Positions 25,323 to 34,760 of a DNA stretch of 64,000 bases are shown in pieces. The notes under the pieces were generated by a model. It worked only from the letters and a program-made list of their open reading frames with translations. It had not been told where the DNA came from and made no database searches. The stretch spans positions 62,001 to 126,000 of the forward strand of contig NZ_NFLM01000003.1 of NCBI RefSeq assembly GCF_002160915.1, given 5' to 3'. This DNA is from Faecalibacterium sp. An121. Lineage in GTDB: Bacteria > Bacillota > Clostridia > Oscillospirales > Ruminococcaceae. Position 1 is the first letter of the stretch, and the number at the start of each line of letters is the position of its first letter. The position numbers were made by a program, and so were the translations under genes.

Positions 25323-27185
25323 TCACCGGTTGAAGTAGTTCTGGGGGGGCAGGTAACGGCCGTTCTGGCGGATCTCGAAGTGGCAGTGGTTGCCGCTGGA
25401 GCGTCCGGTGGAGCCCACATAGCCGATCAGCTGACCCTGGCTGACGGCTTGTCCGGCGCTGACGGTCAGGGACAGGCAGTGGGCGTACAGGGTGCTGTAA
25501 CCGTTGCCGTGGTTGATGATGAGGGAGTTGCCGTAGCCGCTGCCCGCGCCCGCCCGTTCATAGCCGGCCTTGGACACCACGCCGCTGGCCGACGCATAGA
25601 TGGGGGTGCCGGCGGGGGCGCAGATGTCTACGCCCTTGTGGCTGCTGGAATACCAGCGGGAGCAGTAAGTATACTGGGGCACCGGCCAGATGAAGGTGCC
25701 GTTGCCCACCTGGGCCACGCTGCCGCTGGGCAGCCTGGTGCCCACCACGATCTCCCGGTCCACCGGCTCCTTGGTGATCTCGCTGCTCAGGATGGTCTGG
25801 TTGAGCAGGTTGCCGTCGGTGTCGTAGAGGTTCTGGGCGGTGATGGTACGCACGCCGTTCTCGCCCTCCTGGACGGTGCGGGTGGTGCCGAAGGCATACT
25901 CGCTGGACTGGGTCTGTTTGGTGGAGAAGGGGATCTCCTCGGTCCAGCTGACGGTGCGGGTGATCTGCACCTCCAGCATGGCCTCCTCCCGGGTGACGAT
26001 CAGCTCGTCCCCGGGGAAGATGGCCGCATCGGGGGTGATGTTGTTCAGCTCGCACAGCTCGGCGGTGGTCAGGTTGTTCTTGGTGGCGATCAGGCTGATG
26101 CTGTCGCCGGCCACGACGGTGTACACCCGCTCCGCCTGGCGCACGCCGGACAAAAGGGACACGATATCGGCATAATCCTTGAAACTGTCGGTGAAGTAGA
26201 GGCCGTCCTCCAGGGTGACCTCCCGGCTGAAGCTGACCGAAACATTGGGGTCGCCGGGGTCCTCGTAGGGCTCCAGCAGGCCGCTCAGGTAGAGCTGCAG
26301 CTGGTCGCCGTCGGCGCATACCGCCGTCAATTCCCCGTCCAGATAGAGGGCGGTGCCCTCGGAGATCTCGTCGCTGACCGCCGACAGGATGGCGTCGGCC
26401 ATTTCGCTCTCGTTCAGCACGTCGCTGGAGATGGCCAGCCGGTAGGTGGGCTGGATGGACAGCTCGGTCTCCCCGGTGGTGCCCGCATAGCTGACGCGCT
26501 GCAGCACATCTTCCCGGGCCGAGTCGAACACGTCCTCGTTGGCCACGCACCCCACCGTCATGCCGTTGACCTCCACGGCCAGGGTATAGGGGTTGCCCAT
26601 CATGGTCTGGACCACCGCCAGCAGGATGGCCAGCGCGCCCAGGGGCATCAGGTAGACCGCCATCCGGGGCAGCAGCCCCATATAGCGCACCACGCCCCGG
26701 CCTAAGTACTGCAGGTCGGCCACGATGCCGGCCCAGAAGCCCCTTTCCCGGCGCACCTGGCCGCCGTGGACCCAGATGTTCCGCACGCCGCGGCAGAATA
26801 CGTACAGGGGACCGAAGAATTCCCGCAGCACCACCCGCGCCTCGGGGAAGGCGATGTCTGCGATGCTGTGCCATGCCCCCAGAAAGGCGGCTGCCAGCCA
26901 GAGGGCTGCCGACCGGACGGCGCGCCCGGCGCGGATCAGGGCGTATTCGCTCGAAAAGCCAAGGGAGTACAGCCAGTCGCCCACCTGTCCGACCAGGGGC
27001 AGGGTGCACACAAGGGCGCCCAGGCTGTCCATATGACGGCGGGTACGGCGCTGGAACCGGTGCCGGCGCAGCAGGCTGCTGCACTGGACGTGGGCCCAGG
27101 CGGCCCGCATCCGGCCTTTTATTGTCAGGGGAGGCGGGGCGGGGGAAAGCTCGTCCTGCGGCTCCTGGATCTTCTCGTCAATCAA
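25323..27185 (-). CDS. Membrane-anchored M23 metallopeptidase with LysM and G5 domains
   Basis: 620 residues. N-terminal ~170 residues are basic and partly hydrophobic and probably cytoplasmic or membrane-associated, followed by a clear membrane segment at 173-193. Outside are an unassigned region (200-350), a LysM domain at 353-397 (VYTVVAGDSISLIATKNNL), a G5 domain at 405-482 and a C-terminal peptidase M23 (LytM) domain with His516 and Asp520 (SHKGVDICAP), His569 (LYAHC) and His602 (HCHFEI), all zinc/catalytic residues present. Expected to cleave or remodel peptidoglycan cross-bridges at the outer face of the membrane. The LysM-G5-M23 order is common in clostridia, including spore-related and cell-separation enzymes; specific role unknown. 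Confidence 0.9.
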   Translation of the reverse strand: MIDEKIQEPQDELSPAPPPLTIKGRMRAAWAHVQCSSLLRRHRFQRRTRRHMDSLGALVCTLPLVGQVGDWLYSLGFSSEYALIRAGRAVRSAALWLAAAFLGAWHSIADIAFPEARVVLREFFGPLYVFCRGVRNIWVHGGQVRRERGFWAGIVADLQYLGRGVVRYMGLLPRMAVYLMPLGALAILLAVVQTMMGNPYTLAVEVNGMTVGCVANEDVFDSAREDVLQRVSYAGTTGETELSIQPTYRLAISSDVLNESEMADAILSAVSDEISEGTALYLDGELTAVCADGDQLQLYLSGLLEPYEDPGDPNVSVSFSREVTLEDGLYFTDSFKDYADIVSLLSGVRQAERVYTVVAGDSISLIATKNNLTTAELCELNNITPDAAIFPGDELIVTREEAMLEVQITRTVSWTEEIPFSTKQTQSSEYAFGTTRTVQEGENGVRTITAQNLYDTDGNLLNQTILSSEITKEPVDREIVVGTRLPSGSVAQVGNGTFIWPVPQYTYCSRWYSSSHKGVDICAPAGTPIYASASGVVSKAGYERAGAGSGYGNSLIINHGNGYSTLYAHCLSLTVSAGQAVSQGQLIGYVGSTGRSSGNHCHFEIRQNGRYLPPQNYFNR

Positions 27186-27306
27186 AAGCGTGGTTCTCCT
27201 TCCGATAGAGTGTGGGTAGGTCTATCCAAAAAGCAGAGATGCTTGCAGGCATAAAAGAACGGCCCGGCCAGACCAGCGGCTGCCAGGCCCTTTGCATTCT
27301 CTTTAA

Positions 27307-27334
27307 ATTATACACTCCCTGGGCCATGAGGCAA
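27307..27334 (-). promoter_or_regulatory. Promoter of the M23 peptidase gene
   Basis: On the minus strand TTGCCT (27334-27329), 16-nt spacer, TATAAT (27312-27307). Confidence 0.6.
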
Positions 27335-27373
27335 GGTTTTGCACAGAATTTGGATGAACCTTTCACCGACTTT

Positions 27374-28300
27374 TCACGAAAATAACGCAATCATGTCGGC
27401 GGGCAGGGGGCTTTCCACCGTCACCGGGACCAGCCGGAGAGGGGTGTCGAACCAGAAGCCGTCCGCGGCGGCCCGGCCTGCGGGGACCTGGAACTGCTGG
27501 CGCGCGCAGTGCAGCGCCTGCCGGCCGATCCGGTCCCGGTGCCCGCCGTAGAGGTCGTCCCCGGCCAGGGGGCAGCCGATGGAGGCAAAGTGCACCCGGA
27601 TCTGGTGGGTGCGCCCGGTGACCGGCACGCAGGCCGCCAGACTGAGGCCGTCCTGCGCCTTTATAATGGTATACTCGGTGCGGCTGGGCTTGCCCTCCGG
27701 GGTGACGCACCGGCCGATGATGCTGTCGGGCCGGCGGCCGATGGGGGCGTCGATGACGCCGGGGCCCAAAGGCAGCTCCCTCTCCACCACCGCGTAGTAG
27801 AGCTTTTCCACGTGCTGGGCCAGCAGGGGGGCGGCGTAGGGGTGCTGGGCCGCCAGCACCAGGCCGCTGGTGTCCTTGTCGATGCGGTTGACCGGGCGGA
27901 AAACGGTGCTGGCGCCGGAAGCCTGCCGCCAGGCCGCGTAGCCGTTGGCCAGGGTGCCCCCGGGATAGTTGAGGGTGGGGTGGACCGCAATGCCCGCCGG
28001 CTTGTCCAGCACCAGGGCAAAAAAGTCCTGATAGGCCACCCGGAAGGGGATGCCCTGCTGGGGCAGACAGCCCTCCCCTTCGGGGGGCAGGTCAAAGGAG
28101 ACCACCTGACCGGGCATGACCCGGCGGTCGGCCAGGATGGGGGCGCCGTCGGCGAAAAAGCCCCCGCCCTGGAACTTGACCGCCCGCATCAGGTCGGTGG
28201 AAAGCCGGCAGCTGCGCAAAAAGCTGCGCAGCACGACGCCCTCTGGCCCCGCCTGGGCCGGCACCGGGAAATACAGCCGCACGGCATGGCCCCCTTTCAT
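27374..28300 (-). CDS. RluA-family pseudouridine synthase
   Basis: 308 residues. An N-terminal S4-like RNA-binding part (VVLRSFLRSCRLSTDLMRAVKF) precedes the catalytic domain with VLDKPAGIAVHPT, the catalytic-Asp motif RPVNRIDKDTSGLVL, and GRTHQIRVHFASIGCPLAGDDLYGG. It isomerises uridine in rRNA or tRNA; which site cannot be told from sequence (RluD-like and YlyB-like members are similar). The ATG at 28300 lacks a good Shine-Dalgarno; a GTG six codons later (28282) has AAGGGGG 7 nt upstream and may be the true start. Minus strand, ending 190 nt before the M23 gene. Confidence 0.9.
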   Translation of the reverse strand: MKGGHAVRLYFPVPAQAGPEGVVLRSFLRSCRLSTDLMRAVKFQGGGFFADGAPILADRRVMPGQVVSFDLPPEGEGCLPQQGIPFRVAYQDFFALVLDKPAGIAVHPTLNYPGGTLANGYAAWRQASGASTVFRPVNRIDKDTSGLVLAAQHPYAAPLLAQHVEKLYYAVVERELPLGPGVIDAPIGRRPDSIIGRCVTPEGKPSRTEYTIIKAQDGLSLAACVPVTGRTHQIRVHFASIGCPLAGDDLYGGHRDRIGRQALHCARQQFQVPAGRAAADGFWFDTPLRLVPVTVESPLPADMIALFS

Positions 28301-28380
28301 CGGATCGTAGTAACCAAATAAGTATACCAGAAAAGAGCCGCGCTTGCAAATTGTTTGCGGTTATGGTATCATGGACTGCG

Positions 28381-28728
28381 GAAAACGAGTGGAACATACG
28401 GCGGCGGGGCGGCCTGGTCCGTCCTGAGGAAAGTCCGGGCTTCACAGAGCACGGTAACTGCTAACGGCAGCCGGGGGTGACCCCAGGGAAAGTGCAACAG
28501 AAAGGAAACCGCTGCGCCCACGGCGCGGTAAGGATGAAAGGGCGAGGTAAGAGCTCACCAGCGGATGGGTGACCATCCGGCTTTGTAAACCCTACCGGAA
28601 GCAACGCCTATATGGGACATACAAACGCTGCTCGCGTGTCCTGAAGGCGGCACGAGCCCGTCAGCAATGGCGGGCCTAGACAGATCGTCGTTTAATACAG
28701 AACCCGGCTTACGGTCTATCTCGTTTTC
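28381..28728 (+). ncRNA. rnpB: RNase P RNA
   Basis: The P1 helix GAAAACGAG (28381-28389) pairs with CTCGTTTTC (28720-28728). Conserved blocks are in order: GAGGAAAGTCCGGGC (28426-28440), the AAAGTGCAACAGAAA P10/P11 region near 28490, GGTAAGAGCTCACCAG near 28548 and the 3' ACAGAACCCGGCTTAC (28697-28712). Length (348 nt) and blocks fit bacterial RNase P RNA, which matures tRNA 5' ends. T-rich sequence follows P1. It fills most of the 28301-28992 gap. Confidence 0.96.
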
Positions 28729-28773
28729 CTCTTTTTGCAAAAACGCCGGCCGCGGCTTTGCCGGCCGGTATCT

Positions 28774-28808
28774 GTCCCGTCTGTGCGCGTATGCCGCCCG
28801 GCCGGGGC
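28774..28808 (+). repeat. Degenerate copy (E) of the terminator-like hairpin family, downstream of rnpB
   Basis: Arm GTCCCGTCT (28774-28782), 17-nt loop, arm GGCCGGGGC (28800-28808), then six T. Flanks (TATCTGTCCCG) and the loop core GCGTATGC match the other copies, but three arm positions do not pair. Confidence 0.5.
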
Positions 28809-28992
28809 TTTTTTGTGTCCCGACCCGGGGGTAAATGTGCGGTTTTTACAAATTGTTTCTTTTCGTTTTGGGCACTCTGTGGTATACTGAAAAAGCTCTG
28901 ACCGGCTCTGTATGCCCGCCCCATCGACAAAAAACGGGCCGGAGCCCGGGTTTAACCACTTTTTTGCTGAAATTGGACAGGATGTGTCTTGT

Positions 28993-30915
28993 ATGAAGGA
29001 TGGCTTTCTGAAAGCGGCCGCCCTGTCGCCCGCGCTGCGGGTGGCGGACTGTGCCTATAACGCCGGGCAGATGGTCTCGGCCCTCAACGACTGCGCCGCC
29101 CGGGGCGTCAAGCTGGCCGTGTTCCCCGAGCTGGCCCTGACCGGCTACACCTGCGGGGACCTGTTTTTCCAGCAGGCTTTGCAGCAGGCTGCCCTGGACG
29201 GCCTTGCGCAGATGCTGGCCGCCAGCGCCCCGCTGGATCTGGTGGGCCTGGTGGGTCTGCCGCTGCAGGTGGACGGCAAGCTGTACAACTGTGCCGCCGT
29301 ATTCTGCCGGGGACGGCTGCTGGGCGTGGTGCCCAAGACCTTCCTGCCCAACTACGGCGAGTTCTACGAAAAACGGCACTTCACCCCCGGGCCCGGGGGC
29401 GCGCGTACCATCCGCCTGTGCGGGCAGGAGACCCTGTTCGGCACCGGGCTGCTGTTCAGCTGCCGGGAGATGCCCTCCTTCGTGCTGGGGGTGGAGCTGT
29501 GCGAGGACCTGTGGAGCGCCCTGCCGCCTTCCACCTTCCATGCCCTGGCGGGGGCCACGGTGATCGCCAACCTGTCGGCCAGCGATGAGACGGTGGGCAA
29601 GGCGGAGTACCGCCGGGCCCTGGTGGAAAACCAGTCGGCCCGTCTGCTGTGCGGCTATCTGTACGCCTCGGCCGGCCATGGGGAGAGCACCCAGGACATG
29701 GTCTTTTCGGGCCACGACCTCATTGCGGAGAACGGCGCTTTGCTGGCCGAGGCCAAACCCTTTGCAGGGGGCAACGCCGAGACCGAGCTGGACTGCGCCC
29801 GGATGCAGGCCGAGCGGGCCCGCAACACCAGCTTTGTGCCCCGGGAGGAGGGATACCGGAGGGTGGAGTTCAGCCTGGAACTGACCGTCACTCCGCTGAC
29901 CCGCCGGGTGGACCCGGCTCCCTTTGTGCCGGGGGACCCCCGCCGCCGCGCCCAGCGGTGCGAGCTGATCCTGCGGATGCAGGCGGACGGCCTGGCCAAG
30001 CGCCTGGAGCACACCCACGCCAAAACGGCGGTGATCGGCATTTCGGGCGGGCTGGACAGCTGTCTGGCCCTGCTGGTGACAGCGCGGGCCATGGCCCAGC
30101 TGGGCCGCCCCGCTTCGGATGTGCTGGCGGTGACCATGCCCTGCTTCGGCACCACCCGGCGCACCCGCAGCAATGCCGAGATCCTCTGCCAGGAGCTGGG
30201 GGTCACCTTCCGGGAAGTGAACATCACCAACACGGTCCGCAGCCATTTTGCGGACATCGGCCACGATGGCCAGACCCCCGACGTCACCTTTGAGAACAGC
30301 CAGGCCCGGGTGCGCACCCTGGAGCTGATGGACATTGCCAACCTCCAGGGGGGCTTTGTGGTGGGCACCGGCGACCTGTCCGAGCTGGCGCTGGGCTGGG
30401 CCACCTACAACGGGGACCACATGAGCATGTACGGGGTCAATGCCGGTGTGCCCAAGACCCTGGTGCGCCATCTGGTGCGCTACGAGGCCGACACCGCCCC
30501 AAGGGACGCTTTGCGCCGGGTGCTGCTGGATATTTTGGATACCCCCGTCTCGCCTGAGCTGCTGCCCGCCAAGGACGGGGAGATCGCCCAGCGCACCGAG
30601 GAGCTGGTAGGCCCCTACGAGCTGCACGATTTTTACCTGTACTATGTGCTGCGGTTCGGCTTCGGGCCCCGCAAGATCTTCCGCCTGGCACAGGCCGCTT
30701 TTGCGGGCCGGCCCGAATACCCCGACGAGGTGCTGTACCGGTGGCTGCGCAGCTTCTACTGGCGGTTCTTTGCCCAGCAGTTCAAGCGCAGCTGCCTGCC
30801 CGACGGCCCCAAGGTGGGCAGCGTCACCCTGTCCCCCCGCGGAGACTGGCGTATGCCCAGCGACGCGGCGGCGGCAGCCTGGCTGGCAGAACTGGAGACC
30901 CTGAACGATGCGTGA
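28993..30915 (+). CDS. nadE: Glutamine-dependent NAD+ synthetase
   Basis: 640 residues if started at ATG 28993 (MKDGFLKAAALSPALRVAD), matching the family N-terminus; the in-frame start at 28912 adds an atypical extension. Two domains: an N-terminal nitrilase-type glutaminase (about 1-300) with Glu in FPELALTGYTCGDLFF, Lys in VPKTFLPNYGEFYEKRHF and the nucleophile Cys in LGVELCEDLW; and a C-terminal synthetase with the P-loop IGISGGLDSCLALLV and GTGDLSELALGWATYNGDH. It amidates deamido-NAD+ using glutamine. Follows rnpB with a TATACT -10 box at 28883; overlaps the next gene by 8 nt. Confidence 0.95.
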   Translation: MKDGFLKAAALSPALRVADCAYNAGQMVSALNDCAARGVKLAVFPELALTGYTCGDLFFQQALQQAALDGLAQMLAASAPLDLVGLVGLPLQVDGKLYNCAAVFCRGRLLGVVPKTFLPNYGEFYEKRHFTPGPGGARTIRLCGQETLFGTGLLFSCREMPSFVLGVELCEDLWSALPPSTFHALAGATVIANLSASDETVGKAEYRRALVENQSARLLCGYLYASAGHGESTQDMVFSGHDLIAENGALLAEAKPFAGGNAETELDCARMQAERARNTSFVPREEGYRRVEFSLELTVTPLTRRVDPAPFVPGDPRRRAQRCELILRMQADGLAKRLEHTHAKTAVIGISGGLDSCLALLVTARAMAQLGRPASDVLAVTMPCFGTTRRTRSNAEILCQELGVTFREVNITNTVRSHFADIGHDGQTPDVTFENSQARVRTLELMDIANLQGGFVVGTGDLSELALGWATYNGDHMSMYGVNAGVPKTLVRHLVRYEADTAPRDALRRVLLDILDTPVSPELLPAKDGEIAQRTEELVGPYELHDFYLYYVLRFGFGPRKIFRLAQAAFAGRPEYPDEVLYRWLRSFYWRFFAQQFKRSCLPDGPKVGSVTLSPRGDWRMPSDAAAAAWLAELETLNDA

Positions 30916-31282
30916 GAAACGACCTGAAAGCCGCCGGAAATGGCTGGCCAACGTCCTGTTTGCGGCGGTGATCCTGGCGGCGGCGGGGGTGCTGGTGCTG
31001 CTGCGCGGCGCCGGCCGGGACGCTGAGGCCCCCCTGAAGGCCCAGCTGATCTACGGCGACCAGAACACCGTGCTGGACCTGCCCCTGGACGTCGACCGGA
31101 CCTATGATGTGGATACCGGTTACCTGACCGTCCACATCCAGGTGGAGGACGGGGCGGTCCGCTTTGTGGATTCCCCCTGTCCCGACCATGTGTGCGAGAG
31201 CTTTGGCTGGCTGCGCATCGAGGACCAGACCGCCACCTGTCTGCCCGCCCGGGCCGTGCTGACCATCGCGCCCGACCAGTAA
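30908..31282 (+). CDS. NusG domain II-containing membrane protein
   Basis: 124 residues: a basic N-terminus, one membrane segment (about 13-32), and an extracytoplasmic NusG domain II-like fold ending in the hallmark SPCPDHVCESFGWLRIEDQTATCLPARAVLTI with three cysteines. Proteins of this architecture are widespread in Firmicutes, often beside ApbE or FMN-dependent redox complexes, but their role is not established. Here it sits between nadE (8-nt overlap) and an LCP gene (16-nt gap), all in one transcript. Confidence 0.85.
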   Translation: MREKRPESRRKWLANVLFAAVILAAAGVLVLLRGAGRDAEAPLKAQLIYGDQNTVLDLPLDVDRTYDVDTGYLTVHIQVEDGAVRFVDSPCPDHVCESFGWLRIEDQTATCLPARAVLTIAPDQ

Positions 31283-31298
31283 CAGAGGAGATTGTCCT

Positions 31299-32672
31299 AT
31301 GGATTTTGACTTTGAACCGGAGGAGCAGGCCCCGGCAGGGCATAAGCCCCAGCGGCCCCGGAAGATCCGGCGCAGCGACGATGCGCCGCCTGCCGGACCG
31401 GTGCCGGTGGACGGGGCGGATTTTTTCCGGCCCAGCCATCAGGAACCGCCCCCTCCCCCTGCGCCGCCCCGCCATGAGGAGCCGGGGCGGCCCCAACATC
31501 CCATCCAACGAGGCTTGTTTATGCTGATCCTGCTTGTGCAGGCGGCTCTGAGCGCAGCGGCTGTCATCCAGCTGTACCGCACCCGGATGCTGCCCAACTA
31601 TTACCTGGCCATCCTGGGGGCGCTGCTGGCCCTGGTGTGGCTGTTGTTCTTCAAATGCCAGCGGTATAAGGTGCGGGGCGCCTTGACCCGGCTGCTGTCC
31701 CTTGCGCTCAGCGCCGCCATGGCGGTGGGCTGCGTCTGGGCCCAGCAGGGCCTGGACGCCCTGGACAAGGTGACGATGGGGGACGAGGAGACCGACTACG
31801 AGGCCCAGGCCATCACCACCCAGCCCTTTGTGGTCTACCTCAGCGGGGTGGACAACCGGGGCGAGCTGACCGAGGATGCCCGCAGCGATGTGAACATCCT
31901 GGCGGTGGTCAACCCGGTGACCAAACGGGTGGCCCTGGTCAACACCCCCCGGGACTACTACGTGGACCTGGCCGGCACCGACAGCAAGGACAAGCTGACC
32001 CATGCCGGCCTGTATGGGGTGGAGACTTCCATGCAGACGCTGGGTGACCTCTACGGCATCCAGGTGGACGAGTATGTCCGGATCAACTTTGCGGGCTTCA
32101 TCGACATCGTGGACGCTTTGGGCGGCATCGACGTCTACTCCGATACGGCCTTCACCTCGGTGGGCAGCCCCGGCTACTATGACCCCACCGACTTTGTGGA
32201 AGGGTGGAACCACCTGGACGGCGCGGCCGCCCTGGCCTTTGCCCGGGAACGGCACGCCTTTGCCACCGGCGATATCCAGCGGGGCATCAACCAGATGAAG
32301 GTGATCGACGCCATGCTGGAGAAGATCAAGAGCCCCGCCCTGCTGACCAATTACAGCCGGCTGCTGGAGGCGGTGTCCGACAACTTTGTCACCAGCCTGT
32401 CCTCGGGACAGATCGCGGCGCTGGTGCGGATGCAGCTGTCGGACTTCGCCGCCTGGGACATCGAGAACTGCAGCGTCACCGGCACCAGTTCTTCCAGTAC
32501 CCACTGCTATTCGGCCCAGGGCCAGAAACTGTATGTCATGATGCCCGACGAGGCGTCGGTGGCCGCGGCCCAGGCGGTGATCCAGTCGGTGCTCAGCGGG
32601 GAGCCGGCCCCCGCCCCGGAGGACGCCGGCGCCTCCAGCGCCGGGAGCGGGTCCTCCCAGCCGGCCGCCTGA
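31299..32672 (+). CDS. LytR-CpsA-Psr (LCP) family cell-wall glycopolymer ligase
   Basis: 457 residues. A Pro-rich cytoplasmic N-terminus (about 75 residues) precedes three membrane segments (about 75-93, 100-118, 128-148) and an extracytoplasmic LCP domain with the pyrophosphate-contacting residues in ARSDVNILAVV, LVNTPRDYYVDL, the YVRINFAGFIDIVDALGG motif and ALAFARERH...GDIQRGINQM. The tail is Ser/Ala-rich. LCP enzymes transfer undecaprenyl-linked teichoic acid or capsule onto peptidoglycan. Last gene of the nadE unit; terminator at 32697. Confidence 0.92.
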   Translation: MDFDFEPEEQAPAGHKPQRPRKIRRSDDAPPAGPVPVDGADFFRPSHQEPPPPPAPPRHEEPGRPQHPIQRGLFMLILLVQAALSAAAVIQLYRTRMLPNYYLAILGALLALVWLLFFKCQRYKVRGALTRLLSLALSAAMAVGCVWAQQGLDALDKVTMGDEETDYEAQAITTQPFVVYLSGVDNRGELTEDARSDVNILAVVNPVTKRVALVNTPRDYYVDLAGTDSKDKLTHAGLYGVETSMQTLGDLYGIQVDEYVRINFAGFIDIVDALGGIDVYSDTAFTSVGSPGYYDPTDFVEGWNHLDGAAALAFARERHAFATGDIQRGINQMKVIDAMLEKIKSPALLTNYSRLLEAVSDNFVTSLSSGQIAALVRMQLSDFAAWDIENCSVTGTSSSSTHCYSAQGQKLYVMMPDEASVAAAQAVIQSVLSGEPAPAPEDAGASSAGSGSSQPAA

Positions 32673-32696
32673 CTTCTGAAAACCATGCGGATACCC

Positions 32697-32726
32697 AGGG
32701 CAGCGCCTGAAGCGCTGCCCTGTTTT
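32697..32726 (+). terminator. Terminator of the nadE-LCP unit
   Basis: AGGGCAGCGC / GCGCTGCCCT with a 5-nt loop, followed by GTTTTTG. Confidence 0.85.
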
Positions 32727-32775
32727 TGTGCCTTTTGCCGGTTTTAAGCCCCTAATCTTGTTGCATATTATAGAA

Positions 32776-32804
32776 TTGACAGACCTGTCCCCAGAGCATA
32801 AACT
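32776..32804 (+). promoter_or_regulatory. Promoter of the phosphosugar mutase gene
   Basis: TTGACA (32776-32781), 17-nt spacer, TAAACT (32799-32804), 75 nt before the start. Confidence 0.75.
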
Positions 32805-32878
32805 ATAAATAGAGTTTTGTAATATCCAAGGGGGGAATCTGCCCTCCCGCATATGAAAGCAAAGGTAAGGTGTTCACA

Positions 32879-34561
32879 ATGTATCTGGATGAATACAAGC
32901 GCTGGATGGCGGCCGATCTGGAGGACGCCGATCTCAAGCCCGAGCTGGCAAAGATCGAGGGGAACGATGCGGAGATCAAGGACCGCTTTGCTGTTGCACT
33001 GAAGTTCGGCACCGCCGGCCTGCGGGGCGTGCTGGGTGCCGGCACCAACCGGATGAATATTTATGTGGTGCGTCAGGCCACCCAGGGCCTGGCCAACTGG
33101 GTCAAGACCCAGGGCGGCACCCAGACCGTGGCCATCAGTTACGACAGCCGCATCAAGAGCGACGTCTTTGCCAAGACGGCTGCCGGCGTCCTGGCGGCCA
33201 ACGGCATCCAGGTGCGGATCTACGACGCCCTGATGCCCGTGCCGGCTCTGAGCTTCGCCACCCGGTACTATAACTGCAATGCGGGCATCATGGTGACCGC
33301 TTCCCACAACCCCGCCAAGTACAACGGCTACAAGGCCTACGGTCCCGACGGCTGCCAGATGACCGATGACGCCGCCGCCATCGTCTACGACGAGATCCAG
33401 AAGACCGACGTGCTCACCGGCGCCAAGTACATCTCCTTTGCCCAGGGCGTGGAGCAGGGTCTGATCCGCTTTGTGGGGGATGACTGCAAGCAGGCCCTCT
33501 ACGAGGCCATCGAGGCCCGCCAGGTGCGTCCCGGCCTGTGCAAGACCGCCGGCCTCAAGCTGGTGTACAGCCCGCTGAACGGTTCCGGCCTGGTGCCCGT
33601 CACCCATGTGCTGAACGACATCGGCATCACCGATATCACCATCGTGCCCGAGCAGGAGTACCCCAACGGTTACTTCACCACCTGCTCCTACCCCAACCCC
33701 GAGATCTTCGAGGCCCTCAAGCTGGGCCTGGAGCTGGCCGAGAAGTCGGACGCAGACCTGATGCTGGCCACCGACCCCGACGCCGACCGCGTGGGCATCG
33801 CCATGAAGTGCCCCGACGGCAGCTATGAGCTGGTGACCGGCAACGAGATGGGCGCTCTGCTGCTGGATTATATCTGCGCGGGCCGCATCGAGAAGGGCAC
33901 CATGCCCAAGAACCCGGTGGCGGTCAAGTCCATCGTCTCCACCCCCCTGGCGGACGCCATTGCCGCCCACTACGGCGTGGAGATGCGCAGCGTGCTGACC
34001 GGCTTCAAGTGGATCGGCGACCAGATCGCCGGCCTGGAGGCCGCCGGTGAAGTGGACCGCTTCATCTTTGGCTTTGAGGAGAGCTACGGCTATCTGGCCG
34101 GCCCCTATGTGCGGGACAAGGATGCGGTCATCGGCTCGATGCTGATCTGTGAGATGGCTGCCTACTACCGCAGCATCGGTTCTTCCATCAAGCAGCGCCT
34201 GGAGGAGATCTACGCCCAGTACGGCCGTTACCTGAACAAGGTGGACAGCTACGAATTCCCCGGCCTGACCGGCATGGACAAGATGGCCGGCATCATGAAG
34301 AGCCTGCGGGAGAATCCCCCGACAGACTTTGCAGGCCACAAGGTGGTCAAGGTGACCGACTACGAGAAGCCCGAGGAGACCGGCCTGCCCGCAGCCAACG
34401 TGCTGATCTACACCCTGGAAGGCGGCGCCACCGTGGTGGTGCGTCCCTCCGGCACCGAGCCCAAGATCAAGACCTATTTCACCACGCTGGGCAAGGATCT
34501 GGCCGAAGCCCAGGCCCAGAAGGACGCCCTGGCGGCAGCCCTGAAACCCCTGCTGGCCTGA
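32879..34561 (+). CDS. Phospho-sugar mutase (phosphoglucomutase/phosphomannomutase)
   Basis: 560 residues, alpha-D-phosphohexomutase superfamily of the PgcA type. Four-domain landmarks: FGTAGLRGVLGAGTNRMN (N-terminal), the phosphoserine loop VTASHNPAKYNGYKAYG, metal loop ATDPDADRVGIA, sugar-binding FGFEESYGYL and the C-terminal phosphate loop RPSGTEPKIK. Most likely interconverts glucose 1- and 6-phosphate for glycogen or wall-polymer precursors; mannose activity is also possible. ATG at 32879 is preferred to GTG at 32870 because AAGG lies 8 nt before it. Single-gene unit with strong promoter and terminator (34605). Confidence 0.93.
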   Translation: MYLDEYKRWMAADLEDADLKPELAKIEGNDAEIKDRFAVALKFGTAGLRGVLGAGTNRMNIYVVRQATQGLANWVKTQGGTQTVAISYDSRIKSDVFAKTAAGVLAANGIQVRIYDALMPVPALSFATRYYNCNAGIMVTASHNPAKYNGYKAYGPDGCQMTDDAAAIVYDEIQKTDVLTGAKYISFAQGVEQGLIRFVGDDCKQALYEAIEARQVRPGLCKTAGLKLVYSPLNGSGLVPVTHVLNDIGITDITIVPEQEYPNGYFTTCSYPNPEIFEALKLGLELAEKSDADLMLATDPDADRVGIAMKCPDGSYELVTGNEMGALLLDYICAGRIEKGTMPKNPVAVKSIVSTPLADAIAAHYGVEMRSVLTGFKWIGDQIAGLEAAGEVDRFIFGFEESYGYLAGPYVRDKDAVIGSMLICEMAAYYRSIGSSIKQRLEEIYAQYGRYLNKVDSYEFPGLTGMDKMAGIMKSLRENPPTDFAGHKVVKVTDYEKPEETGLPAANVLIYTLEGGATVVVRPSGTEPKIKTYFTTLGKDLAEAQAQKDALAAALKPLLA

Positions 34562-34604
34562 GAGAAACGAGCCAACAAATGACCCCAAACTGAATTTGTT
34601 GCAG

Positions 34605-34631
34605 CGCCCCCGCAGCCGCGGGGGCGTTTTT
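34605..34631 (+). terminator. Terminator of the phosphosugar mutase gene
   Basis: CGCCCCCGC / GCGGGGGCG with a 4-nt loop and TTTTT. Confidence 0.9.
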
Positions 34632-34760
34632 CTTGTGTGGATGCGGTGAAATGGTTGCAGTTTACAGGGCGATGCGCTATAATAATAATCGGATTTTTGT
34701 AAGATATGCTGGGCCTTTGCCGCTTTGGGGCGGGGCAGGCGCAAAGATAGGAACAAGCAG

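Noticed and set aside
24105-26705. 866-codon plus-strand open frame
   Set aside because: It lies antisense to cdd, deoD and the M23 gene; composition (Gly/His/Gln-rich) is typical of GC-rich shadow frames and it has no ribosome binding site.
28846-30951. 701-codon minus-strand open frame
   Set aside because: Antisense shadow of nadE, whose two domains are intact on the plus strand.
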